Counted from the stretch's first letter, positions 1 to 8,624 are shown. The stretch: 12,235 nt of DNA from Asterionellopsis glacialis (GCA_014885115.2 WKLE02004168.1:1-12235), one strand, 5' to 3'. A program made the numbers and translations. Notes: a model not told the origin generated them from the sequence alone.

Positions 1-99
1 AGCAACCTGGGTTGCAGCTGGTGCCATCTTGTACACAATAGGAGGAGCAGCAGCAGCAGCTTCCTTTTTCTTGATCTTTTCAATATCCTTGCGGTTCAT
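1..99 (-). CDS. N-terminal fragment of an unrecognised protein, cut by the window edge
   Basis: The frame is open on the minus strand from the ATG at 99 to the window edge and gives 33 residues beginning MNRKDIEKIKKKE, then five alanines and APPIVYKMAPAATQVA. The lysine-rich start followed by an Ala/Pro stretch is low complexity, and I recognise no family. The frame also stays open upstream of this ATG to an in-frame TGA at 136-138, with no other in-frame ATG, so 99 is the natural start. It is divergent from the hemerythrin-like gene, with 124 bp between the two start codons. The open frame and the position support a real gene, but it is short and the product is unknown. Confidence 0.4.
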   Translation of the reverse strand, partial: MNRKDIEKIKKKEAAAAAPPIVYKMAPAATQVA

Positions 100-223
100 G
101 CCATAATACAATTCCAATAAAACCACAGAATAATCTCAATCATACACCGTATCTTTTCACTTGCTTGGAATAAAAAAGAGAGAAAAGAGAAAGAAAAAGT
201 AGTGAAAAAAAGAAAGAAAAATT
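100..223. promoter_or_regulatory. short divergent intergenic region with polypurine leader
   Basis: These 124 bp lie between the start codons of two divergent genes, so they should carry both 5' leaders and probably a shared promoter. From 172 to 221 the plus strand is almost pure A/G, interrupted only by T at 200 and 203, and it leads directly into the ATG at 224. Such purine-rich leaders are common before start codons in AT-rich eukaryotes. I see no clear TATA box. Confidence 0.45.
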
Positions 224-1045
224 ATGGGTTCTTCTTGGTCATCCTCAAGTCTTCATATTTTGTTGGGTCTTGCGTTGTCGTGCGTTGGTGGTTTGGGTGT
301 TATGTTATGGAATCATGATGGTCAAATTCAATATCGTGGTTCAGTCGGTGCTGTAACACCTGATATTACAGACCATCCATCCTATAATGCTGTTGTGGAT
401 AATTATGTCTTTATGCATAATGCGTTTCGTAATGATTTAGTCAAATTAGAAAACAAGGCCAAACAAGGAAAAGATGTGACTGCAGCATTTGAGGATTGGA
501 AAGATACGTTAGAACGGCATTCTAAAGTGGAAGATGAAATTTTTATTCCCATCTTGCAAACTCGAATGAAACAGAAGGCAGATGGCAATGGCAAATCGAA
601 CGAATTACCAAACTCCATTGTGAAGGGTACTGCTCACAAGGAAATTGAAACCCTAATTGCCAAGGTGGAAACATCACTGTCGTCGTCATCATCCTCTAGT
701 GCAGTACCCATGGCAATTCATCATTTACAAAAGGCATTGAATGAACATTTACAAGAGGAGGAATTGTATGTTATGCCCAACATGTTAAAATACTTTTCGT
801 ATCGCGAGTTATGGGCCTTGGATTCATTCATTATCAACCCCAAATTAGAGTATTGTCCACCTGATGTTTTGGTACGCATTACATTGTGGTGGTTTGCGAA
901 TCTCAGTTTGAGCGAAGGTTGGACATTGTTGAAGAACTTTGTACGTGCAGGTAATCAGCCTGAAATGCCCACGGAAAAATGGCAAGAACTTCAACGTGAT
1001 ATTCCTGTCTTTCATGATGTTCCCATTGAAACTTTGATATCTTAG
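224..1045 (+). CDS. membrane-anchored hemerythrin-like (HHE) protein
   Basis: A 273-residue protein that probably binds a di-iron centre in a four-helix hemerythrin fold. Residues 10-29 (LHILLGLALSCVGGLGVMLW) form one hydrophobic segment, fitting a signal anchor or signal peptide, so the rest is likely lumenal or extracellular. The candidate metal ligands come in the family's order: H65 (MHNAFR), H99 and E103 (HSKVEDEIF), H138 (HKEIE), H175 and E179 (HLQEEELYVMP). This spacing resembles the H..HxxxE..H..HxxxE layout of HHE and FBXL5-type domains. A poly-serine linker (152-159) separates helices three and four. The C-terminal 80 residues are aromatic-rich and not recognised. Hemerythrins bind O2, NO or iron; which applies here is not visible. 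It is intronless, convergent with the AFG1 gene, and starts at the first ATG after the purine-rich leader. Confidence 0.85.
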   Translation: MGSSWSSSSLHILLGLALSCVGGLGVMLWNHDGQIQYRGSVGAVTPDITDHPSYNAVVDNYVFMHNAFRNDLVKLENKAKQGKDVTAAFEDWKDTLERHSKVEDEIFIPILQTRMKQKADGNGKSNELPNSIVKGTAHKEIETLIAKVETSLSSSSSSSAVPMAIHHLQKALNEHLQEEELYVMPNMLKYFSYRELWALDSFIINPKLEYCPPDVLVRITLWWFANLSLSEGWTLLKNFVRAGNQPEMPTEKWQELQRDIPVFHDVPIETLIS

Positions 1046-1313
1046 AATAGAGAGAGCTACAGTACCCTCTAGTAGAGAGAAATAAGTAAGATTACATATG
1101 AGAGAGAGGGAGCTTGAGATTGATAACCAAGAGGAATAACTACGTGTAATGTCGACACGAAAGAGTGTCAGATTTTTAAAGAGCGATTTTATTGCATAGT
1201 AATTGTAGGTAGGGTTCGCAGACCTCATCTTTAGTGTAGCAGGTGGTACATCAGAGTGCAACATGGATTCATATCTTTCTTTTTCTTTCTCTCCCTCTCT
1301 CCTTTCTCGATAA
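1046..1313. other. convergent 3' intergenic region
   Basis: These 268 bp lie between the stop codons of the hemerythrin-like gene and the AFG1-like gene and must hold both 3' UTRs. A run of GAGA repeats and a short CTCT/AGAG inverted repeat sit at about 1050-1110. A pure C/T tract runs through about 1274-1306, next to the AFG1 stop. A minus-strand frame crosses this region but continues antisense into the hemerythrin gene and looks like no known protein. I see no separate gene. Confidence 0.5.
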
Positions 1314-2765
1314 TTATTTTTCAACCTTATCGTCGGATAAACTTGCTTGCGGTAAGTTTGTTTGTATTGTCATTTGATCATCTACCAATTCATGGCCATC
1401 TGTAGGTGACCGTCTATCTTTAGATCCAGCCCATCGTTGTTTTAAATATTTGGTGGATGCCATTTCTTCTAATCGACTTTGGGTACGATCAAATGCAAAT
1501 ACTTCATCTGTATGTTGATCTTCCAAATCCACTATGAATAATTCTTGTGGTGTAGTTGCCTCTTGGGTATGGATGATGAGTTTCACATGACATTCGTACA
1601 TGGCATCGACAAAGACAATGAAGCGACGTACCCAATTAATTTCATTCCTACCCAGTGTGGGGATCTGTTCCACAAATACCGTATGAAAGTGTTTCCCAAT
1701 AACTAAGTAATCAGCAGCCCCTAATGCCTTTTGACACAAGTCTTCAAATGTAAATCTTGCAATGCCTTGTTCGACGACACATTGGGGGACACTTACATGT
1801 CGTCCTTGAGTGGTCAATGTTGTCGGTAAGACAGCTGACTTTTTGGTCAATTTATAAAACATTTTATTAAACATGTCTTCTTCGTCGTCGACTTGGTTGT
1901 TGCCCTTACTGCCTTTATGATTACTCGTAAAAAAGACACCCCCTCCCTTTTTCTCTTTTTGTTCCGCTTGAATTAATCTATAATCGGTTTGGGAATCCCA
2001 CATGCTAATGACATTGGTTTGTTGTTGCAACAACCCAATAAAGGGTACGAATAAATCTCGTTGGATCCCATTTAAATACAAATCTTGAGGTGGACGATTG
2101 GATGTTGCCACCATGACACCACCATTTTGCCACAGTAGGGTAAAGAGACGTTTTAAAATCATGGCATCAGCAATGTCTGTGACTTGAAATTCATCAAAAC
2201 AAATAAGTGATCCTTCTTTTAAAATTTGATGAACGACTGTGGGGAGTGGATCTCCCTTGACATGTTTTTGAATCATTTTAATGTCATGGATTTGTTCATG
2301 GACCCGTAACATGAATTTATGAAAATGAACATGTTGTTTTTGAGCATACCAAGATGGTGAATTACTTTCGGTAATGGAATCATAAAATAAATTCATACAA
2401 AAGGTTTTACCACAGCCTACACCACCATGTAAATAAACACCCTTGGGCATGATATTTGGAATTGTGGTTGGATTAGAGGAGGACGATAAAGTAGTGTTTG
2501 TGGTTGGTTTGTTCGAACTACTACCAAAGAAACCACCCCATGAAGATTGTGTTGTTGGAGTGTTATTTGATGATTCTTCATTTTCTGCAATTGGTTGGAG
2601 TGGTAAAGGTTCTATTTTGAATAATTCATCACGTAATCGATCTAATTCTTGTAATGCTTGTATTTGATGTGGATCTTTATAGATATCTGTAGAGGAAGAG
2701 GACGAAGAGGAGGATATCATACTATCATAAATGGTAAGTAGTCTACCAGATGATAAGTTTCGTCG

Positions 2766-2812
<47 letters not shown>

Positions 2813-3074
2813 GCTGCCGTTGTTGTTGTGGATATCGATGAGAATATTGTCTTTTGGGAAACGATTGGAATCTCTCACTAGCAATGCTACCACTATAATA
2901 TGCAATAGTTGTACTTGATGATGAAAATGCTGAATAACAAATAATCATCCTTTGAGTCAATGATTTCGTATTTTTTGTGATTGTTGTCATGTTGGTAGAT
3001 GATAATGATGATGAAGATAAAGACAATCGAGATCGTATCAGTCTTTGATGAATATGATTCCCTCGAAGCGGCAT
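1314..3074 (-). CDS. AFG1/LACE1-family AAA ATPase, probably mitochondrial
   Basis: A 586-residue protein of the AFG1 (LACE1/AFG1L, bacterial ZapE) family, ATPases that act in mitochondrial protein quality control and respiratory-complex turnover. The first 60 residues are rich in Arg and Ser with no acidic residue before E67, fitting a mitochondrial presequence. Q87-Q103 is a polyglutamine tract, followed by poly-Ser. The core begins near residue 136. Walker A is GGVGCGKT (217-224), then HVHFHKFMLRVHEQIHD (248-264), Walker B LICFDE (290-295), sensor-like ATSN (323-326) and a candidate arginine finger R339 in IQRDLF. The family C-terminus follows: FEDLCQKALGAADY (443-456), FHTVFVEQIP, RRFIVFVDAMY and EVFAFDRTQSRLEEMAS. 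An extra Lys/Gly-rich insert lies near 370-395. The long low-complexity N-terminus makes it larger than typical members. It is intronless, and the start is the first ATG, which preserves the presequence. Confidence 0.93.
2766..2816 (-). repeat. CAA/CAG microsatellite encoding 17 glutamines
   Basis: On the plus strand this is sixteen uninterrupted TTG units (2766-2813) plus one CTG, read on the minus strand as CAG followed by sixteen CAA codons. It encodes Q87-Q103 of the AFG1-like protein, between the presequence and the ATPase core. Three further CAA codons lie just beyond a single CGG (Arg). A pure trinucleotide run of this length should be prone to length change, but being in frame it would alter only glutamine number. 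Confidence 0.95.
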
Positions 3075-3989
3075 TATCTGTTTTTTGTTACTTTGTTACG
3101 ACAAATGGACAAAGATGATGATCTCTTTATTGACTGACTGACTGTCTTTAGCGTCGATGAAGAGATCTGGAGCAGGGGACACGATATGAATAGGTACAAT
3201 AGCAGAATCAATTGGACTCGAGGAAAGACGAATCTCTTGTTTGAGAGAGAACCAAGACTTCAGGGCGATGTGTCACAAAACAGAGAATGAGAAGCGAACA
3301 AGTAAGTGACGACGAATGACAGTCCTGTTGTGACGACGAGACGCGGATGCAGCTTTCAAAAAAAAGAGGCCCCAAATTATGAAGGTGCTAGGTAATTAAT
3401 TATATTCATATAAATTTAGTATTATTGAAGCAAATAAAAGACACTTTTTGAAATTATATCACATTAGCCAAGACCTCAGATCCAAATACGTGAGAAAATC
3501 TTTTTCCAGTATTTTTTTTTCATTGTTTGGATGGAAAGCCTTGTCTGTGCTCACCGCTCATCTCATGATTTTGAAAAAGTTGCTGTCTGTCTGTCTGTCT
3601 CATCTTGAACGGACAGAAGTGGAGAGCAATTTCTCAAATATTGTGCGGGGCGAGTTTTGATCAGGAGATTATTTTTTGACGGTTGAGAAAATGTATCGTC
3701 CGTTCGCCATTCGTTTTGGTTGTGAGTGAGTCTTTCTGTCTGTTCACAGCTGGCTCAGCAACCTGGACTTATCTCTAAGCCTGCCCGCCTGTCATGCTGT
3801 GTGACGATCTTTCTTTACCTCTTACTGTCTCTGGTTGGATTCTGTACATTTTGTACTGTAGTCTACAACTCCATAGTGGAGTAGAGGGCGAATTACACTC
3901 GCCTATACCACTGTACGAGCAGCACACGGACGCTACGCTATCTGGAACACACCGCGTTGTCGTGAAGAAACACAGCAAACCGTGTCAAG
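3075..3989. promoter_or_regulatory. divergent AFG1-like / RPL19 promoter region and RPL19 5' UTR
   Basis: These 915 bp between two divergent start codons must contain both promoters and the RPL19 5' leader. An AT-rich block (about 3388-3425, TAATTAATTATATTCATATAAATTTAG) could include TATA-like elements. Pyrimidine-rich stretches such as TTTCTTTACCTCTTACTGTCTC near 3809-3830 resemble the pyrimidine initiators of many ribosomal protein genes, but no start site can be fixed. A TGAC repeat (about 3133-3147) and a CTGT/TGTC tetranucleotide repeat (about 3582-3600) are present. Frames of 67-102 codons cross the region, but they resemble no protein and overlap the RPL19 start in other frames. Confidence 0.5.
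3582..3600. repeat. (CTGT)n tetranucleotide microsatellite
   Basis: About four and a half copies of CTGT/TGTC in a row upstream of RPL19. A shorter TGAC triplication lies near 3133-3147 in the same intergenic region. Both are simple repeats that could vary in length. No function is implied. Confidence 0.8.
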
Positions 3990-5530
3990 ATGGGTACGTT
4001 CTGGTTACCGTCACCATGAGAATAAACATGGACGTGTGTGTGATCTATGTCAAACGACTGCTTACAATGGGATGGAGAACAATACAACAACTACTTGATT
4101 GACAACCGTAGCGATAGATCGATGGACGAAAATCGACCATGGTCTGTTGTGGCGGCAGGAATTCGAACCGAGGAATCGCTTGCTTGCCCCGAACAGGTTC
4201 TGAGTCGGCGATTTGCGGGTCTCGCTAACACGCACCACCACGAAACAAGGGAAAAAATGATATGGTGGTGGTGGTTGCATGGTCGATCGAGATGAATCTA
4301 TTGTTCTAGTCATGTGGTTAGGGTTGTAATTGTCTTGCACCACGTCTCGAGTAGTTGGTGGTGGTTGGGGTTGATGTTCTGAACCAGATAGAGATTTACA
4401 TGCACGACCCCGAGAGAGATGAAGTGTTTTTGTGTTGCTGCATCGCGTTCTTTTTTATTTACATTACATTTGTTCTCACATATTCATTTTCCCTGTCTTG
4501 TTTTTAAATTACCCCATCATTACTATGATTTCATCATCGACAACAGTATCTCTTAAACTTCAAAAGCGTTTAGCTGCCTCCGTGCTCAAGTGCGGAGAAC
4601 GCAAGGTATGGTTGGATCCTAATGAAATCAATGAAATTTCACTTGCCAACTCTCGTCGTAATGTGGCTCGTCTTTACAGAGACGGTTTCATTGTCAAGAA
4701 GCCTTCTGTCGTCCATTCACGTGCTCGTGTAGCACTTCGTAACGAAGCCAAGAGGAAGGGACGTCACACCGGTAAGTTTAGATTTTGATTGTTAGATGAT
4801 GGTGTTGCTCTGTGTGTGTATTTGTACTACCCCTCTCGTACACGCCCTTTTTTGGAAGCGTTCAATTCTAGAAATGGAATTGGACACGTCATATGTTGGT
4901 TGTCGTTTATTTTGCAGTCTTTGACCAAACTAAAAAAAAGAGGGCAAGACTACAATGATGTTTTGTTGTAGTTTGTAGAAATACACTTTACACCATTATG
5001 TCAACCGGCCAGACAACCGGTAGTCCATTTTCCACGCATAGATCTGAAAACAAATAGCAATGTTTGTTGTTCCACCAGAACTGTGTACTATTTGTCACTG
5101 TGACTACATTTGTTAATCTGATAAACGAGAAACAGTACTCTAACACATGCACACTCTTTTTCGTTGGACACTATTCATTATAGGTACTGGTAAGCGTCGT
5201 GGTACTGCCAATGCTCGTCTTCCTGAAAAGGTATTGTGGATGCGTCGTATTCGTGTCTTGCGTCGTCTTTTGAAAAAGATGCGTGATGCCAAGAAGATTG
5301 ATAAACATATTTACCACTCATTGTACATGCTTGCCAAGGGTAATCAATTCAAGAATAAGCGTGTTTTGTTGGAAACCATTCACGAAATGAAGGCTGTCCA
5401 TGCCAAGGAAAAGGCATTGGCCGAACAAGCAGAGGCCCGTAAGGGACGTGCCAAGGCTCGTCTTGACCGTAAGGCTGCTAGAAAAGCAAAGAAGGCAGCT
5501 TCCTCTGCAGCTGAGGGAGATGATAACTAA
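3990..5530 (+). CDS. RPL19: 60S ribosomal protein L19 (eL19), three coding exons
   Basis: Spliced coding sequence join(3990..3993, 4547..4771, 5184..5530), 191 residues. eL19 is a structural protein of the cytosolic 60S subunit whose long C-terminal helix reaches a bridge to 40S. The product reads [26 protein letters not shown] (21-28), [36 protein letters not shown] (to 84), [15 protein letters not shown] (94-108), KKIDKH.YH and GN.FKNKRVL, then a basic Ala/Lys tail (146-191). Length and motifs match the family throughout. Exon 1 contributes only ATGG before the donor GTACGT. The acceptor ...ACAACAG at 4546 yields ATG GTA TCT CTT, giving the expected MVSLKLQK. Exon 2 ends ACC G before GTAAGT, and exon 3 starts GTACTGG after TATAG, splitting G77. 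The first intron's position near the start codon is shared with RPL19 genes of other eukaryotes. An AATAAA-like signal follows at about 5555. Confidence 0.95.
3994..4546 (+). other. RPL19 intron 1 (553 bp)
   Basis: GT-AG intron with donor GTACGT and acceptor ACAACAG, inserted after the first base of codon 2. The 3' part (about 4448-4546) is T/C-rich, and no AG occurs between the TACTATGAT stretch at 4521-4529, a possible branch-point area, and the acceptor. The intron contains an antisense tRNA-like structure (4149-4241) and pairable CACCACCAC (4233-4241) and GTGGTGGTG (within 4263-4274) arms. A plus-strand reading from the ATG at 4525 gives [14 protein letters not shown], which would be the N-terminus if this intron did not exist. 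The spliced form matches the family better. Confidence 0.88.
4149..4241 (-). other. tRNA-like structured element, antisense in RPL19 intron 1
   Basis: The minus strand has a B-box-like GGTTCGAATTCC (4169-4158) and ends that pair as a 7-bp acceptor-like stem, GTGGTGG (4241-4235) with CCGCCAC (4155-4149), one G-T wobble. Internal arms TGCG/CGCA (4234-4231 with 4217-4214) and AATCGC/GCGATT (4213-4208 with 4179-4174) make a cloverleaf-like shape. A TTTT run follows at 4132-4129, as a Pol III terminator would. Against a working tRNA: the T stem pairs only at GG/CC, base 61 would be T, no GG-containing A box is seen, and no proper anticodon stem forms. It could be a decayed tRNA, a tRNA-derived repeat, or chance. 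Confidence 0.22.
4772..5183 (+). other. RPL19 intron 2 (412 bp)
   Basis: GT-AG intron with donor GTAAGT (4772) and acceptor ATTATAG ending at 5183, lying within codon 77 (phase 1). Joining restores [14 protein letters not shown], where the family has HxGxGKRxGT. A second acceptor-like site, TTTATTTTGCAG ending at 4917, has a better pyrimidine run than the one used. Choosing it would bring in a reading frame that stops at TGA 4956-4958. Inverted repeats CTACAA/TTGTAG (4950-4955 with 4966-4971) and GTCAC/GTGAC (about 5094-5104) lie inside. I found no complete C/D or H/ACA snoRNA. Confidence 0.9.
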
Positions 5531-6051
5531 AATGTGTTTTCCCGAGATAAAAAAAATAAAATAAAACCCAAAATTAACCCCAAAAACAAGATATGTGATT
5601 GAATTGTGGATGGTGTTACTGGTATTTCTTGTTTTGACGTTTATTGTAGTGTCGGGAAGGTGTTCATACTTGCCTGCCATGCTGGTTTGTAGTTCTGCAA
5701 CTCAAAAAGTGAAGAATGGGGGAATACTGTCTGTATCTTTTTCAGGTCGTAACAACTCTCTCTAGAGAGCAGATACTACAACACTTGTATTCCAATGCGG
5801 AGAATGTGCTAAAACTATAACAACCATATTGTGTTGATTCTACATATGAAGAATTGTGTTGTTATTCTCTAAATATGGAGAGTTGCCAAGCAAGCAATCC
5901 TCCCTTTTTCAAAGAATACTCGAATTACATACTAGAATTTGGATAATGGTAAGAAACTTTTCGTTCCATACATGTACAACAACAATAATAGACTTTATCA
6001 TACAAACGTCACAAAGAAAAGTACTATATTGTTTAAAAAAAGTAACAGACT

Positions 6052-6125
6052 GATAAGCTGTGTGGATGGCACACACACACCCTTTGACAGATAAGCTGTG
6101 TGGATGGCACACACCTTTTGTACAT
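6052..6125. repeat. 38-bp tandem duplication
   Basis: GATAAGCTGTGTGGATGGCACACAC starts at 6052 and again at 6090, identical over 25 bp. The following ACACCCTTTGACA and CCTTTTGTACA stretches are similar but diverged, so the period is 38 bp. The first copy carries extra CA units, suggesting slippage in a short CA tract. No coding frame explains it. Confidence 0.9.
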
Positions 6126-7113
6126 TAGTGGGAGTTCGTTTAAACACGTGACACAGTGTGACCAGTATACAAAGGATAATACAAGCTTTTCTCTCTACTA
6201 TACTTGGAGAAACTAAATCTCTCCAGACTTGAGACTTCCCAACACACCGTCATGTTTCTTTGTCGAACAGATACCTGGAGTTCAGCACCTGTCTCTAGCT
6301 CTAGACCAGCGAGCGTTCTTCTATGTCAAAGTACTGTCGATGAGGATAGCAATAAATGACGCGGACTTCCCTTGTCTTGGTAGGAACTTCTGGGGACAAG
6401 ACGTCTAGTGCACCAGTTACCAGTTTCCATGCAGTTTTCCATGAATTTTTTTTTGCAAATGTCTCATCATGTTGACATTTTTATTTTTTCAGACTTGACC
6501 TGAATGTACCCAGGTACTCCTCTTGTATACCAACTCTACCAGGACCAAAATAATAAATACGGGCCCAGGTATGGTAGGCCTACAGTACTCCTCTATGACT
6601 AGTAGAGGACTATCCGCTTACGAGTATTCCCTTTGATCTTGGCTCTTTCAGTATAACACAGTCTATCAAGCTGCATGCAGCAATTTCTTTAAGGTATAAT
6701 CCATGTTTTGCAAAAACTTCCGTACAAGGTACAGTCAGTCGCGGAGATTTCGAAAACACACCCGGCATGTCTCTATAATATTTTAGTGGGACGGCAGAAT
6801 CCTACGTACATTAGAAGATGGCCTCGCGTGACTTAGTTCGTGACTTCAGATGTACCATGTTCACTCTCATAATTATAAAATTACAAATGATCTCTACCAG
6901 CAATGAGTTATTTACTACTACGGAGTAAAACATACTTGAAGCAGGCTTGCTTGTCTATTCTTTTTTAAATATAAAAAAATGATGATGTGTTCATTCGTGA
7001 CATGTGGATTTGACTGATGGTATTGCAATGGATTCTGCGAGGAGGCATGTCCAACATGATTTTGTTAAAAAAATATTATAAAAAAATAAAGTGCAAGGGT
7101 AACTGTGCAGGTT

Positions 7114-7122
7114 TACCTGGTA
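7114..7122. repeat. TACCTGGTA motif, site 1
   Basis: Exact copy of the 9-bp near-palindrome, in the context GTT-TACCTGGTA-CAG. The same flanks border the tandem array at 7864. A related TGCCTGGTA follows about 20 bp downstream. Confidence 0.7.
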
Positions 7123-7863
7123 CAGAACCACAACGAGTCATGCCTGGTAGGGATGAAGACCGGAGTAATCAGAAAATTTGCCTCCTGGCGATGGAGGAGA
7201 ATGAAACTCTAACTTCAACAAGAAACGATAGTTCTTTTTGCTCAGTGACTTATTGGAATGGGCATTCCCTTATTATTTATTTACCTAATTATCAGATTCG
7301 TGGTCGACCCGGATAAAAATTAGTCGTGATCGTAATATTTTTGTTAGCAACATGAATAGAACATATTTAATAATACCATAGTAAATTCTAAAACGACAGT
7401 AGCATAAATAAAATTATAAAAATGTGCCGAAGGTCCGAAGGCAGAAGTCACATCAGAAGTCATAAATCCCAGAGAACAACATGATTTCATGAAAAGGCAT
7501 TTTGATTACCATATGCAATGTATCAATACGCTGCCAACTGCATGAATTATTACGTCACTGCCAGAACTGGTCGAGTTAGCCTTCCCGATTGACTGTGCCT
7601 GTTACAGTACACTGAAGAAAGTGGATTCACGAATTAACATACCCAAAAAGATTTCTTTCGGAGGAATAAAATTTTTCAAGGGGTTTTCCAAATAACGATG
7701 AGTGATAATATTGTGATGAAGAGTACTGTAAAACAGTCATTAATGTGACGTATTCTCCCGCAAATCGTAGTGAGAAAAAGTAATAAAGGCATTTACTTGT
7801 TACAGTAGGTAATTACTGAGACGGATTGAAACTCTTTCGGCGGAAATACTACGAAGAACGGTT

Positions 7864-7886
7864 TACCTGGTACCTGGTACCTGGTA
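7864..7886. repeat. TACCTGG tandem array, site 2 (three overlapping TACCTGGTA copies)
   Basis: Three perfect 7-bp units (starts 7864, 7871, 7878) closed by TA, so three exact TACCTGGTA motifs overlap by two bases. The flanks GTT and CAG equal those of site 1. A variant, TACCCTGGTA, lies about 20 bp downstream near 7904-7913. Confidence 0.9.
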
Positions 7887-8044
7887 CAGTCAGCACTAAT
7901 AGGTACCCTGGTACAAGATACCATTCAATGTTTTTCTAGATTTAAATAGCAGTTTGTGTACTTGAGTAATTTTCGATTCCATTTACTGTAACGAAAGAAT
8001 ACAGGTACTCCGTGCCTGGTAGTTAGGTCCGGTGCAGTCCTTCT

Positions 8045-8053
8045 TACCTGGTA
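8045..8053. repeat. TACCTGGTA motif, site 3
   Basis: Exact copy in the context TTCT-TACCTGGTA-TGG. The variant TGCCTGGTA lies about 35 bp upstream (near 8012-8020), so variants accompany exact copies here as well. Confidence 0.7.
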
Positions 8054-8594
8054 TGGCATAAGTAGACTAAAATGCTGCTATGTGTAAAAAACAAACGGAA
8101 CATGCAAGTTCAGTGCAAGTATAATACAGTGTATTGAGTAAAAAAGTTTGTCTTGTGTCCAAATAAAGGCATCACAGGATCGCATATTGTTCGCTTCTCT
8201 CAAATTCTTTAGGAGATTGACATCGGAAAAACAATGATTCTTCAGAAATGCTGACGTACCCTAGTTGAAAAATTTCACGATCGCAAACGGAACGGTACTT
8301 CGTGATGCTTTTTTCGTGATTGTCAGTAACTTCAACATCTCATACTACATGAACATTTTTTTCATATGGTTAATTTTGGACTTCTGATCATCTACTATAC
8401 TTTATCTTGTATTATAGGACATTTCATTGGTTCTTTCCTGGAAAGTACAGTAAAGCTGAAAGCACAGAACAACTGAATATGATAAATACGTTACTTACAA
8501 AAAATCTAGAATTTTGTTAAGAACCCGTTTCCATATAAAAAGTGGATCTTGTTCTCGTCATAATCCTTTTTTCTATAGGAAAATTCATTTATAG

Positions 8595-8624
8595 AAGTCG
8601 GTTCTTTTTCAAATCGACTTTTTT
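8595..8624 (+). other. inverted repeat followed by a T tract
   Basis: AAGTCG (8595-8600) and CGACTT (8615-8620) can form a 6-bp stem with a 14-nt loop, and the T run continues to 8624. It looks like a terminator-shaped hairpin, but Rho-independent termination does not apply to eukaryotic nuclear genes and no transcription unit ends here. It may be chance. Confidence 0.3.

Noticed and set aside
845..1324. 159-codon minus-strand frame beginning MKNNYRERREGEKEKERYES
   Set aside because: It is antisense to the 3' part of the hemerythrin-like gene and runs into the convergent UTRs. Its Arg/Glu-rich start is just the C/T tract near 1274-1306 read on the other strand. It shows no family features.
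2443..2905. Frames opposite or out of frame within the AFG1-like gene (including a poly-Asn version of the repeat)
   Set aside because: They are shadows of the real coding frame. The poly-Asn frame is the CAA repeat read out of phase.
3794..4102. 102-codon plus-strand frame upstream of and across RPL19 exon 1
   Set aside because: No recognisable protein features. It overlaps the ATGG exon and its donor in another frame and is best explained as 5' UTR plus intron.
4249..4385. Possible C/D snoRNA in RPL19 intron 1 (ATGATAT near 4257, CTGA near 4379)
   Set aside because: Box C is imperfect, there is no terminal stem, and no convincing C'/D' pair. The same was found for box-like sequences at 4954 and 5043 in intron 2.
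4525..4546. ATG 4525 as the RPL19 start ([14 protein letters not shown])
   Set aside because: It adds six residues foreign to the family, while splicing from 3993 to 4547 gives the exact family start and good splice signals. It is kept only as a weak alternative.
6818..6928. 36-codon frame MASRDLVRDFRC...TTTE
   Set aside because: The ATG context is decent, but the frame is too short, has no recognisable motif, and lies in repeat-rich non-coding DNA.
7017..7316. 99-codon plus-strand frame in the intergenic region
   Set aside because: Composition is not protein-like, it spans the TACCTGG motif and AT-rich runs, and no domain is recognisable.
8041..8060. Resemblance of TTCTTACCTGGTATGG to the U1 snRNA 5' end
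   Set aside because: Only the ACTTACCTGG-like core matches. The following sequence lacks the U1 stem-loops and the motif recurs elsewhere without any U1 context.
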